In this document: positions 9,673 to 17,293 of the stretch, piece after piece | Position numbering within the stretch: the first letter of the stretch is position 1 | Layout of the letters: each line of letters starts with the position of its first letter | NCBI RefSeq assembly: GCF_002939305.1 | Contig: NZ_MVDI01000001.1 | Span: 1-64,000, forward strand | DNA length: 64,000 nucleotides | Source of the DNA: Chroococcidiopsis sp. TS-821 | GTDB lineage: Bacteria > Cyanobacteriota > Cyanobacteriia > Cyanobacteriales > Chroococcidiopsidaceae | Reading direction: 5' to 3' | Position numbers and translations under genes: made by a program | The notes under the pieces: model-generated | Databases searched by the model: none | Seen by the model: the letters and a program-made list of their open reading frames with translations, nothing else | What the model was told of the DNA's origin: nothing

Positions 9673-10312
9673 TTTGCTAGGCGCCGTGTTCTCAAGGTTA
9701 CATTTGTGGGGCTATTAGGCGATCGCTTTTACTATTGCACGCAGATATAGAACACCACATCTGAATAAAGTTATGTCTGCAACAAAAATCTTGGACTTGA
9801 GTTATAGCTTAAAAAATCTTCCGTATGATAAGTAATAAATTATACATAATAATTTATTGGATATTTTCTGAGAAATAGAAGACAGATAATCATTCAATTT
9901 ACTAATTCAGTTTTATCAAACCAACCTAATTTTGATTATTTAAGTCAAAAAACTTCGTTGCAATCAGCTAGAGTCAATATTTTTATTTATCACTTTTTCC
10001 TCAAAGCTAAATGCTGCATTAACTTAGCTTTACAATAAGTTGATATTGTCTTTATAAAGACTACCTATCATACATAGTATGTATTTCTATTGTGACTGCT
10101 TCATTTTCTTACATTGTTAGCTACAGCCACTTAAGCATAACTTCATTCAATCTTAACATAAGCCTTAAAAAAAACATATAGTTTTATATTTTAAACGGTT
10201 GCTTAACTGAAATGTAAGTATTATTATGTAGATGGTTATAAAAAATAGTTATATCATCGAGCAAAGATAAGATTATAGTGACTTTTTATTCTTAACTTTG
10301 CTGGAGTATGCA

Positions 10313-10393
10313 ATGCGTTTAACTATAAAATGTTTAGCTAATAGCCTAAACATTAAACTGTTAAGTTTTAGGATGGCTTCCCGTCGTGAATAA
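10313..10393 (+). CDS. Possible 26-aa leader peptide
   Basis: A 26-codon ORF starts at ATG 10313 with GGAG eight bases upstream, a better ribosome site than many genes here have. The peptide is basic (starts MRLTIKCLAN) and has no recognised relative. Its stop overlaps the GTG of the next tiny ORF by eight bases, which could allow coupled translation. It may be chance. Confidence 0.2.
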   Translation: MRLTIKCLANSLNIKLLSFRMASRRE

Positions 10394-10514
10394 AGCACTA
10401 GACACTAGAAACTGGTTGCAAGAAATCCGATGCCGAAATCGGGGAAGTATCTATTTGTTTGCTCCAATGGTGGACTTCAATGTCATGTCTGAAGTAGGTG
10501 ACACTCCACCATAA
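10386..10514 (+). CDS. Possible 42-aa small protein
   Basis: A 42-codon ORF from GTG 10386 to TAA 10512-10514, overlapping the previous tiny ORF. It reads VNKALDTRNWLQE near its start, is less AT-rich than the surrounding spacer, and has a balanced amino-acid composition. No family is recognised. Confidence 0.2.
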   Translation: MNKALDTRNWLQEIRCRNRGSIYLFAPMVDFNVMSEVGDTPP

Positions 10515-10769
10515 GTTAGACAAAGTCACTTAAAAATAATTTATGCAGTCGTTGACAAACCTCAGTTTATTAATTGGGGTATATCGATAGTCTTTAAGAA
10601 TAGCAACAAAATCAAATCTGAAATTTGAGCTTCAGTTTTTAGGTTTGAAGATTTTTGCTATTTTAATTGCGACCGCACAACTTTTATTTTAGATGCCTTT
10701 AAACAAATTCATTTTTGTTTTTTGTTAGAGGTGCTTGAAGGTTTTTGTATAACTTGATAATAGGTAGTT

Positions 10770-11516
10770 ATGAATATCAATACAAGTAGCGTACAGCAAC
10801 AGTTTTTAGCTAAGCGTCGAGAAGCATCCTTTTGGTTACGCGCAAAAGAAACTGCAATAATTGTACTGATAGGTTGGATTCCAAAACTTCCAGGTTCTCT
10901 ATTAAGGCAGTTGATATACCGTACTATAATCAAACGAATTGGAAGAGCGGTTTATATTGAATCTGGAGTAGAAATTGCAGGTGCTAATCATTTAGAAATT
11001 GGCAATCAAGTTAAAATTCTCCGTGACGTTCGTTTAACTGCTAGAGAGCAAAATAGTCATATTGTTTTGGGCGATCGCGTATGCATTGAGCGCGGTGTTA
11101 ACATTAGCGTTGTCCCCACTGAAGGTAACTGCCACATAGAAATTGGCGAGCGTACAGTCATTGGTGCATATAGTTGTATTGCAGGTCCTGGTAATATTAG
11201 TATCGGTAAACACTGTTTGATTGCTTCGCACGTCGGAATTTACGCCAACAACCATATTTTTGCCAATCCAGATCGTTATATCTGGGATCAAGGTATAACA
11301 CGCCAAGGGATTACTATTGAAGACGATTGTTGGTTAGGTAACGGTGTCACAGTTCTTGATGGCGTTACTATTGGTCGAGGTAGCGTTATTGGTGCAGGCG
11401 CTGTTGTTACTAAAAATATTCCTCCGTATTCAATTGCTGTCGGTGTTCCTGCAAAAGTAATTGCGCGTAGAGGAGAGCAAAAATCACTTAAAGATGTTCG
11501 ACAACGAGTTATTTAA
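10770..11516 (+). CDS. Left-handed beta-helix acyltransferase (WcaF/CysE-like O-acetyltransferase)
   Basis: The 248-residue protein has about 65 residues of helical N-terminus with a hydrophobic stretch (about 27-46), then hexapeptide [LIV]-G-x4 repeats from about 70 to 230. These include IGAYSCIAGPGNISIG and VTVLDGVTIGRGSVIGAGAV, ending in the family hallmark IPPYSIAVGVPAKVI. ANNHIF carries the His typically used in catalysis. Such enzymes add acetyl or similar groups to sugars, so decoration of the locus polysaccharide is likely. A strong terminator follows only four bases after the stop. Confidence 0.85.
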   Translation: MNINTSSVQQQFLAKRREASFWLRAKETAIIVLIGWIPKLPGSLLRQLIYRTIIKRIGRAVYIESGVEIAGANHLEIGNQVKILRDVRLTAREQNSHIVLGDRVCIERGVNISVVPTEGNCHIEIGERTVIGAYSCIAGPGNISIGKHCLIASHVGIYANNHIFANPDRYIWDQGITRQGITIEDDCWLGNGVTVLDGVTIGRGSVIGAGAVVTKNIPPYSIAVGVPAKVIARRGEQKSLKDVRQRVI

Positions 11517-11519
11517 ATG

Positions 11520-11545
11520 ATTCAGTAAAACAACTGAATGTTTTT
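11520..11545 (+). terminator. Intrinsic terminator of the acyltransferase gene
   Basis: ATTCAGT (11520-11526) pairs with ACTGAAT (11533-11539), followed by GTTTTT. Confidence 0.7.
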
Positions 11546-11570
11546 CATCATCTTAAAAATATATAAAATG

Positions 11571-11597
11571 AATTCTCCTTCATAACGAAGGAGAATT
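11571..11597. terminator. Bidirectional terminator hairpin between convergent genes
   Basis: AATTCTCCTTC (11571-11581) pairs over 11 bases with GAAGGAGAATT (11587-11597) around a five-base loop. It is T-rich on the right (plus strand) and, on the other strand, on the left. It sits between the acyltransferase (+) and the WecG-like gene (-). Confidence 0.7.
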
Positions 11598-11643
11598 TTA
11601 ATTGTCAATAGATAGGCTTTCTTTGGCTATTCAGCGTTTTATC

Positions 11644-12402
11644 TTAATCTATACTTTGGTTAGGCATATTATATAACCTTAGTTTTTGTTTTAAAATTAG
11701 CCAGAAAAATGGTAAATCTTCGAGTAGATATCGCTTCCAAAGCCTTTGGGGCTCAACTAATAGTCTATAGAGCCATTCAAGTCCAGCATCACTCATCCAC
11801 TTTGGCGATCTTTTCACGGTACCAGCTTCAAAGTCAATTGTTGCTCCTACAGCAAGAAATATCTTGATATTCGGCAAGCGATCTTTATATTTTATAATCC
11901 ATTTTTCTTGCTTTGGCGCGCCCACTCCTACTGCTAAAACTGATGCACCAGATTGATTGATTATTTCAATAATTTCTGCACACTCTTGCTCGTCCTTTTC
12001 AAACCCAAAAGAAGGAGAATGAGCACCTATCACTATATTTCTACCAACCTTATTATTAATGCGCTTGGCGGCTCGCTGTGCTACTCCTTGTTTACCTCCT
12101 AAAAGAAAGATTTTGATGTTTGGATTATTTTTATGGTAGGTGTAGAAAGCTGGAAATAAGTCTGAACCTGAAATTTTCTCTTTAATAGGAGTTCCCAAGA
12201 ACCTTGAGGCATAGACCAGAATTTGACTGTCACAAACTTTATAGTCAGCCTGCAAATAAGTTTGCAGAAACTCGCGGTCATATTGCAGCTTAACCATGTG
12301 ATCTACATTTGGTGTAAAGACAACGCCTGATTGGAGTTGTTTGAGTAACTCTACTTTAGATAAGTTATCAAGTGAAATATTAAGGATTTTGACAAATTTC
12401 AT
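11644..12402 (-). CDS. WecG/TagA/CpsF-family glycosyltransferase
   Basis: Read from ATG 12402 (MKFVKILNISLDN) it is 252 residues, the family's usual length. An upstream in-frame ATG at 12498 would add 32 residues that do not look like the family. FTPNVDHMVKLQ holds the conserved TPN(x)xD motif, VGVGAPKQEKW is the central motif near 170, and VGATIDFEAGTVKRSP with the terminal Trp/Tyr-rich stretch is the C-terminal signature. These GT26 enzymes add N-acetylmannosamine-type sugars to undecaprenyl-PP-linked acceptors, an early step of surface glycan assembly. It is convergent with the preceding locus but surely of the same pathway type. Confidence 0.85.
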   Translation of the reverse strand: MKFVKILNISLDNLSKVELLKQLQSGVVFTPNVDHMVKLQYDREFLQTYLQADYKVCDSQILVYASRFLGTPIKEKISGSDLFPAFYTYHKNNPNIKIFLLGGKQGVAQRAAKRINNKVGRNIVIGAHSPSFGFEKDEQECAEIIEIINQSGASVLAVGVGAPKQEKWIIKYKDRLPNIKIFLAVGATIDFEAGTVKRSPKWMSDAGLEWLYRLLVEPQRLWKRYLLEDLPFFWLILKQKLRLYNMPNQSID

Positions 12403-12956
12403 TGTTCTACATGTAGGAAAATAATCAATAGCAAGTTCGTCGCAGGCTGAACTTTGGCTTTCCAAAAAAGGCACAAGATAGTTACCTGAGCTCTGCATTC
12501 AGTACATCTTTTTTAGAGAGCGGCGTAGATTTTCTATGTCTGCGAATACAATGCCTGTGCTTCTTAAAGCACAAACTTTTCTGCTTTACTGTAGATACAG
12601 TAAATTTACGTATTTTGATATCTATTGGTGAAATAGATACTAAATAGATTAATTGGTATTTTCGGGATATGCGGAGATATGCAGTTAAGGTTTATACGAT
12701 CTTTAAGATATGAGAAAGTTCAATGAAATTTACATAAAAAACGTCGAGTTGATAGTCAAAAAGTTATAGTAAAATTACGTAAATAATGATAAGTGAGTGT
12801 ATTGTTTTCTCAACCGTAAATGGTGTTTGTTCAGAGAAAATAGAGGTAGGGTAAACCGAATTGTTGCAGGGGGGCAATTTCTCTGTGTAAGATTACAGCG
12901 ATCGCACTTGATCTGCCTTTATGATCCTGAATGAAGAACCGATGAACTAAATCACC
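12403..12956. other. Divergent promoter region between the wecG-like gene and htpG
   Basis: About 550 bases with no other gene. A weak promoter-like TTGATA at 12749-12754 is followed by TAAAAT at 12770-12775 (15-base spacing). No CIRCE palindrome was found upstream of htpG, so HrcA control is not supported. A HIP1 octamer lies close to the htpG start. Confidence 0.4.
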
Positions 12957-14930
12957 ATGCTGGAACAAGGCACGATCAGTATTCATACAGAAAATATCTT
13001 CCCGATTATTAAAAAATCACTCTACTCCGACCACGAAATATTCTTGCGGGAACTCGTATCCAACGCTGTAGATGCCATCCAGAAGCTAAAAATGGTATCC
13101 CGCGCAGGAGAGTACACCGGCGACGTCGGGAACCCAGAAATTCAAATTGCGATCGACAAAGACAAAAAAACCCTCTCGATCAGCGACAATGGTATCGGCA
13201 TGACTGCCGAGGAAGTCAAGAAATATATCAATCAAGTCGCCTTCTCAAGCGCCGAAGAATTTATCCAAAAGTATCAAGGTAAATCCGATCAACCGATTAT
13301 TGGTCACTTTGGATTGGGATTTTATTCCTCGTTCATGGTGGCGCAAAAAGTCGAGATTGATACACTCTCTTATAAAGAAGGTGCAACTGCTGTACACTGG
13401 TCGTGCAATGGTTCGCCAGAGTTTCGTTTAGAAGATTCACCCCGTACGCAACGCGGTACAACTGTTACGCTGACTCTGCAAGAAGAAGAACAAGAATATC
13501 TAGAACCAGCGCGGATCAAGCAGTTGGTGAAAACTTACTGCGATTTTATGCCAGTCCCGATTAAACTCGATGGCGAGGTACTCAATCGGCAAAAAGCACC
13601 GTGGCGCGAATCTCCGAGTAGCTTAACGAAGGAAGATTATCTGGAGTTCTACCGCTACCTGTATCCTTTTCAAGAAGAACCACTCCTGTGGGTACACCTC
13701 AACACCGATTACCCCTTTATTCTCAACGGAATATTGTATTTCCCCAAATTGAAGCCGGATGTCGATGTCACGCAAGGGCAGATTAAGCTATTCTGCAACC
13801 AAGTGTTTGTCAGCGATCATTGCGAGGAAATTATTCCCAAGTTTTTATTACCAATGCGCGGTGTGATTGATAGCACGGATATTCCGCTGAATGTGTCGCG
13901 GAGTGCACTGCAAATGGACCGCACCGTACGCCGAATCGCAGATTATATTTCACGCAAAGTTGGCGATCGCCTCAAGGAACTCTACCGCGATAACAAAGAA
14001 GAATACATCAAAGCTTGGCAAGATATCGGTACTTTTGTCAAATTTGGCGCGCTCAACGACGAGAAATTCAAAAAACAAATTGAAGACATCATCATCTATC
14101 GCACGACACGCGAAACAAAAGCCAGTGACACCCCAAACGTTGAGGTACAGTCGCAAGAAGGTGATGTTTGGCAAGATGTTACTCCACAAGAATCAGCAGC
14201 AACGACACTTCCCTACACAACGCTGAAAGAATACCTCGAACGTAATAAACAACGCCATGAAAATCGAGTTTATTACTGCACCGATCAGGTTTCCCAAGCT
14301 ACATATGTAGAACTACATAAAAATCAGGGTTTAGAAGTCCTATTTATGGACTCGTTCATTGATACCCACTTTATTACATTCCTCGAACGCGAATATCCTG
14401 ATGTGAAGTTCTCGCGGGTAGACTCAGATTTGGATGAAACGTTACTCGATCGAGATAAAACTGGGGAGATTGTCGATCCTAAAACTAATAAAACTCGCAG
14501 CGAATTGGTTAAAGAACTTTTCCAAAAAGCGCTCAACAAGCCTAAACTCAATATTCGCACTGAAGCACTTAAATCAGACGATCCGCAAGGTACACCGCCA
14601 GCAATGGTGTTGTTACCTGAATTCATGCGCCGCATCCAAGAGATGAACGCATTTATGCAACAGCAAGCCGCGCAGTTTCCTGAGGAACACATTCTGCTTG
14701 TGAATACCGCGCACCCACTGATTCAAAACCTTGTGAGTTTAAATCAAGGTAGTATCGTGCAAGGAGATACGTCGTCTCCTTCAGCCGAGTTAGCGAATAT
14801 GATTTGTCACCACGTCTACGACTTAGCGCTGATGGCACAAAAAGGATTTGATGCTGAAGGAATGAAAGCTTTTGTCGAACGGTCTAATCAGGTCTTGACA
14901 AAACTGACTGAACGTGCTGCTAAGAGTTAG
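12957..14930 (+). CDS. htpG: Chaperone protein HtpG (Hsp90)
   Basis: A full-length 657-residue Hsp90. The N-terminal GHKL ATPase has ELVSNAVDAIQK (Asn and Asp for Mg-ATP), SDNGIGM and GHFGLGFYSSFMVA as the ATP lid. The middle domain carries LNVSRSALQ with the catalytic-loop Arg, and a dimerisation domain follows. It starts MLEQGTISIHTENIFPIIKK, as expected for cyanobacterial HtpG. It is a cytoplasmic ATP-dependent chaperone needed in heat, oxidative and light stress and known to act on phycobilisome linkers and tetrapyrrole enzymes. It is monocistronic, with its own terminator. Confidence 0.97.
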   Translation: MLEQGTISIHTENIFPIIKKSLYSDHEIFLRELVSNAVDAIQKLKMVSRAGEYTGDVGNPEIQIAIDKDKKTLSISDNGIGMTAEEVKKYINQVAFSSAEEFIQKYQGKSDQPIIGHFGLGFYSSFMVAQKVEIDTLSYKEGATAVHWSCNGSPEFRLEDSPRTQRGTTVTLTLQEEEQEYLEPARIKQLVKTYCDFMPVPIKLDGEVLNRQKAPWRESPSSLTKEDYLEFYRYLYPFQEEPLLWVHLNTDYPFILNGILYFPKLKPDVDVTQGQIKLFCNQVFVSDHCEEIIPKFLLPMRGVIDSTDIPLNVSRSALQMDRTVRRIADYISRKVGDRLKELYRDNKEEYIKAWQDIGTFVKFGALNDEKFKKQIEDIIIYRTTRETKASDTPNVEVQSQEGDVWQDVTPQESAATTLPYTTLKEYLERNKQRHENRVYYCTDQVSQATYVELHKNQGLEVLFMDSFIDTHFITFLEREYPDVKFSRVDSDLDETLLDRDKTGEIVDPKTNKTRSELVKELFQKALNKPKLNIRTEALKSDDPQGTPPAMVLLPEFMRRIQEMNAFMQQQAAQFPEEHILLVNTAHPLIQNLVSLNQGSIVQGDTSSPSAELANMICHHVYDLALMAQKGFDAEGMKAFVERSNQVLTKLTERAAKS

Positions 14931-14951
14931 ATACGTCTAATTATGGATGGT

Positions 14952-14975
14952 AGCCCGCATCGACGGGCTTTTTTT
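14952..14975 (+). terminator. htpG terminator
   Basis: AGCCCG (14952-14957) pairs with CGGGCT (14964-14969) and runs into seven T residues. Confidence 0.85.
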
Positions 14976-15020
14976 ATGGTTGGATAATCGCCTGGCGACT
15001 CCCTTCGCGGCTTAAACAAC

Positions 15021-15041
15021 TAAGTCCACCTTCGTGGACTA
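15021..15041. repeat. Short dispersed hairpin repeat
   Basis: AGTCCAC-CTTC-GTGGACT is a perfect seven-base-pair hairpin. Two decayed relatives occur at 25086-25102 and 25124-25142, so it is a dispersed intergenic element rather than a local terminator. Confidence 0.6.
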
Positions 15042-15136
15042 ATAAATTAGGAGATGCGATCGCACTTCTCGCACAGTCATTATGTAATGCGGATACAATA
15101 AGAGATTGCACGTTAATTCATACATGGAGATAGATT

Positions 15137-15373
15137 ATGTCGCGCAAATGTCAGCTAACAGGCAAAAAAGCCAACAATGCTTACGCAATTTCGCACTCGC
15201 ACCGTCGCACCAAAAAGCTACAAGAAGCAAACTTGCAGTGGAAACGCGTATGGTGGGCGCAAGGAAATCGCTGGGTAAGACTGCTACTTTCGACTAAAGC
15301 AATCAAGACTTTAGAACACAAAGGTTTAGAAGCAATGGCAAAAGAAGCAGGAATCAATTTAAATCGCTACTAA
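15137..15373 (+). CDS. rpmB: 50S ribosomal protein L28
   Basis: A 78-residue protein that opens [20 protein letters not shown], the conserved L28 start with its Cys and basic residues. SHRRTKK and [18 protein letters not shown] follow. It is a complete, normal-length cyanobacterial L28 of the large ribosomal subunit. GGAGA lies about seven bases before the ATG. A longer ORF in another frame over the same DNA is a shadow. Confidence 0.97.
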   Translation: MSRKCQLTGKKANNAYAISHSHRRTKKLQEANLQWKRVWWAQGNRWVRLLLSTKAIKTLEHKGLEAMAKEAGINLNRY

Positions 15374-15384
15374 TGCGTACTTTT

Positions 15385-15401
15385 GGGGGCATTATTGCCC
15401 C
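15385..15401. terminator. Possible hairpin terminator between convergent genes
   Basis: GGGGCA (15386-15391) pairs with TGCCCC (15396-15401) around TTAT between rpmB (+) and the Rpn-like gene (-). There is no T run on the plus strand, so termination is uncertain. Confidence 0.4.
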
Positions 15402-15422
15402 AGTATGACACGAGGCTCAATC

Positions 15423-16247
15423 TTACTGCTGTGCTACGCGCCTAACTGCTTCTAAATCAACACCAAGCCGCTCTGCAATTTGCTCTATACTCATGCCTAA
15501 TTCCAGCAGTATTGGCACTGCGGTTAGTTTACCTTCTTGGCGACCCTCTTGGCGACCTTGCTCAAGCCCTTGTTCAAGTCCTTCTTCTAAAGCTTCTTGA
15601 TAAACTCTAGTTTGCTTTAGTTCGCTTAATCCCAGCATTTGTTCAATCTCCTCTCTACTCAATTCTGGGAACTTGTAAATAATGACTGTTTCTATTAATT
15701 CTAAAATTTTTTGCCGCTCGGTAACATCAGTAAGTTCGCGCTGCGCTTTCTCAATTATCTGTCTTGCTGTTTCTGGTGCAGTGGCTTCTTTGGCACCGAT
15801 AAGTTGGAGTAAGCCTAACCCAATCGAGATGTCAGTGACTTCTCCTGTAAGTTGATCTAGGTATATGCGTTGCAGACGCGAGCTACTGGCAAAATCTTGG
15901 TAGTGTAATGGTAATCCTGGATCTAGACGACGTTTTGTAAAAACTAGAAGACCTCGCCAATCATTTGCAGGTCGGTAGTCGTTGAGATAAAGAAAAATCT
16001 CGCTAAAGAAACTAGGATAAAGATCGCCGTTTAAATCGCGATAGCCTTGAAACTCAACAAAGTATATGGGCAAATTTGTAGCATAAGGAGGTGGAAGTAA
16101 AATGCCATCAATACGAAAGCTAGTTTGCTTCACTTCTTGAGACAAAAAGCTATAAGTGGATATTCGAGGTGATGAGTCACCAATCAATTCAAACAGAATC
16201 GCGGGATAAATCTGAAAAAGCTGGTAAAACAGGCTATCAGTACGCAA
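15423..16247 (-). CDS. Rpn-family / DUF2887 PD-(D/E)XK nuclease-like protein
   Basis: The 274-residue protein begins MRTDSLFYQLFQIYPAILFE and continues with the nuclease-like core RIDGILLPP and IYFVEFQGYRD. The latter gives the Asp and E-x-Q of the PD-(D/E)XK fold. LLVFTKRRLDPG and a helical region follow. Near the C-terminus a Glu/Gly/Gln-rich tract (EEGLEQGLEQGRQEGRQEGK) repeats a short heptad-like unit and leads into a helix-turn-helix-like end with LGMSIEQIAERLGVD. This layout is common in the multi-copy cyanobacterial 'Rpn/transposase-like' families. DNA cleavage in recombination is known for E. coli Rpn proteins; the role here is inferred. Confidence 0.8.
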   Translation of the reverse strand: MRTDSLFYQLFQIYPAILFELIGDSSPRISTYSFLSQEVKQTSFRIDGILLPPPYATNLPIYFVEFQGYRDLNGDLYPSFFSEIFLYLNDYRPANDWRGLLVFTKRRLDPGLPLHYQDFASSSRLQRIYLDQLTGEVTDISIGLGLLQLIGAKEATAPETARQIIEKAQRELTDVTERQKILELIETVIIYKFPELSREEIEQMLGLSELKQTRVYQEALEEGLEQGLEQGRQEGRQEGKLTAVPILLELGMSIEQIAERLGVDLEAVRRVAQQ

Positions 16248-16364
16248 GAGTTATTAGCTGATATAGTCAAAGTAAACACCATTGTAAACTAAGTGCGATC
16301 GCCACAAAAATTCTAGCGCTGTATCTGTATTGCCCTGCAATCATCAGAATCGCCAGGAGATATT

Positions 16365-16922
16365 ATGATTACTCTCAAACTTCCGCTAACTGATGAAGAG
16401 TTTATGCGTATTGCATCTGAAAATGAGGAGTGGCGCTTTGAAAGCACAAAGGATGGAGAATTAGTTATTATGCCGCCGACTGGGGGAAATACTGGACGCC
16501 GTAACAGTAAAATAACAACTCAGTTGGAGCTTTGGAATAGTGCTAGCAATTTAGGTGAAGCGTTTGATTCTTCTACTATGTTTGTCTTACCAAATGGCGC
16601 GCGACGTTCTCCCGATGCAGCTTGGATTAGACGCGATCGCTGGAACGCACTTACCCTAGAACAACAAGATAAATTTCCCCCACTTTGCCCAGATTTTGTT
16701 ATTGAACTTTGTTCTCCTTCAGATAACATTGAAGACTTACAGCAAAAGATGCAGGAATATCTTGAGAATGGCGCATTATTAGGTTGGTTAATTGACCCAA
16801 AAGCACGACGAGTAGAAGTTTATCGTATAGGTAAAAATAAAGAGGTTTTAGAAAACCCAACAACGCTTTTTGGTGAAGATGTATTACCAGGGTTTGTATT
16901 AGACTTGCAAGCAATTTATTGA
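16365..16922 (+). CDS. Uma2-family endonuclease (DUF820), intact
   Basis: A 185-residue PD-(D/E)XK restriction-endonuclease-like protein. LTDEEFMRIASENEEWRFE gives the N-terminal strand, SPDAAWI holds the catalytic Asp near 85, and PDFVIELCSPSDN holds the E-x-C/S region near 110. WLIDPKARRVEVYR is the family's C-terminal hallmark. Uma2 proteins are highly multiplied in cyanobacteria and their function is unknown. Compare the broken relative at 24444-25010, which belongs to a different Uma2 subgroup (RxELVDGEL type). Confidence 0.88.
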   Translation: MITLKLPLTDEEFMRIASENEEWRFESTKDGELVIMPPTGGNTGRRNSKITTQLELWNSASNLGEAFDSSTMFVLPNGARRSPDAAWIRRDRWNALTLEQQDKFPPLCPDFVIELCSPSDNIEDLQQKMQEYLENGALLGWLIDPKARRVEVYRIGKNKEVLENPTTLFGEDVLPGFVLDLQAIY

Positions 16923-17293
16923 TTTTATGTTTGGAATTGTTCGTTTTTTAAGAATGAGAATTTAAGCGATCGCATTCTAAACAACTATTATTTTACTGAT
17001 TCGTTTCAACACGCGCAGCACATCGTTTTGTAGGTTTAGTATCACAAGTTAATGCTCGGTCGTGATTTTTGTCAAAATTTAGTAATCAATTCTAGAAAAT
17101 GCTTGTTAAAACCTACGTCTTTGTCAAATATTTATCTATTTTTATTTGATTTTCAACAAAGCAAAGTATTGTTTTCCGTAGATTTACTTATTTATAAATA
17201 AGTAAGGAAAATCACTGATGTTGGGGCTAGAAACGCAATGTTATTACAGAAATATTGAATTTATTATATTTGCTTTAATTGCCTCTAACTATT
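16923..17293. other. Upstream region of the first hpsA gene
   Basis: No gene. It contains a HIP1 site and a perfect 22-base palindrome (listed separately) about 90 bases before the hpsA start. The rest is AT-rich with no clear consensus promoter. Confidence 0.5.
17184..17205. promoter_or_regulatory. Perfect 22-bp palindrome upstream of hpsA copy 1
   Basis: TTACTTATTTA is followed directly by its exact reverse complement TAAATAAGTAA, flanked by TTTTCC on the left and GGAAAA on the right. A gapless AT-rich palindrome at this distance from the start is a candidate operator for a dimeric regulator, or a cruciform element. Confidence 0.5.

Larger units (their letters stand above)
9673..10769. other. 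1.1-kb AT-rich spacer with only tiny ORFs
   Basis: No normal-sized gene is supported. A HIP1-like GCGATCGC follows the upstream gene, then comes very AT-rich DNA. Two overlapping tiny ORFs (10313-10393 and 10386-10514) are listed separately. The DNA right after them, up to 10769, reads as leader for the acyltransferase. A small RNA or leader peptide remains possible. Confidence 0.4.

Noticed and set aside
12403-12498. N-terminal extension of the WecG-like protein to ATG 12498
   Set aside because: The extra 32 residues do not look like the family, which begins at MKFVKILNISLDN.
12403-12956. Possible CIRCE operator for htpG
   Set aside because: No TTAGCACTC-N9-GAGTGCTAA palindrome was found.
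15106-15297. 63-codon ORF over rpmB
   Set aside because: Out-of-frame shadow of the L28 gene.
15560-15620. Short repeated DNA in the Rpn-like gene as a possible CRISPR or tandem repeat locus
   Set aside because: It only codes the EQGLEQGRQEG tract of the protein; there are no spacers.
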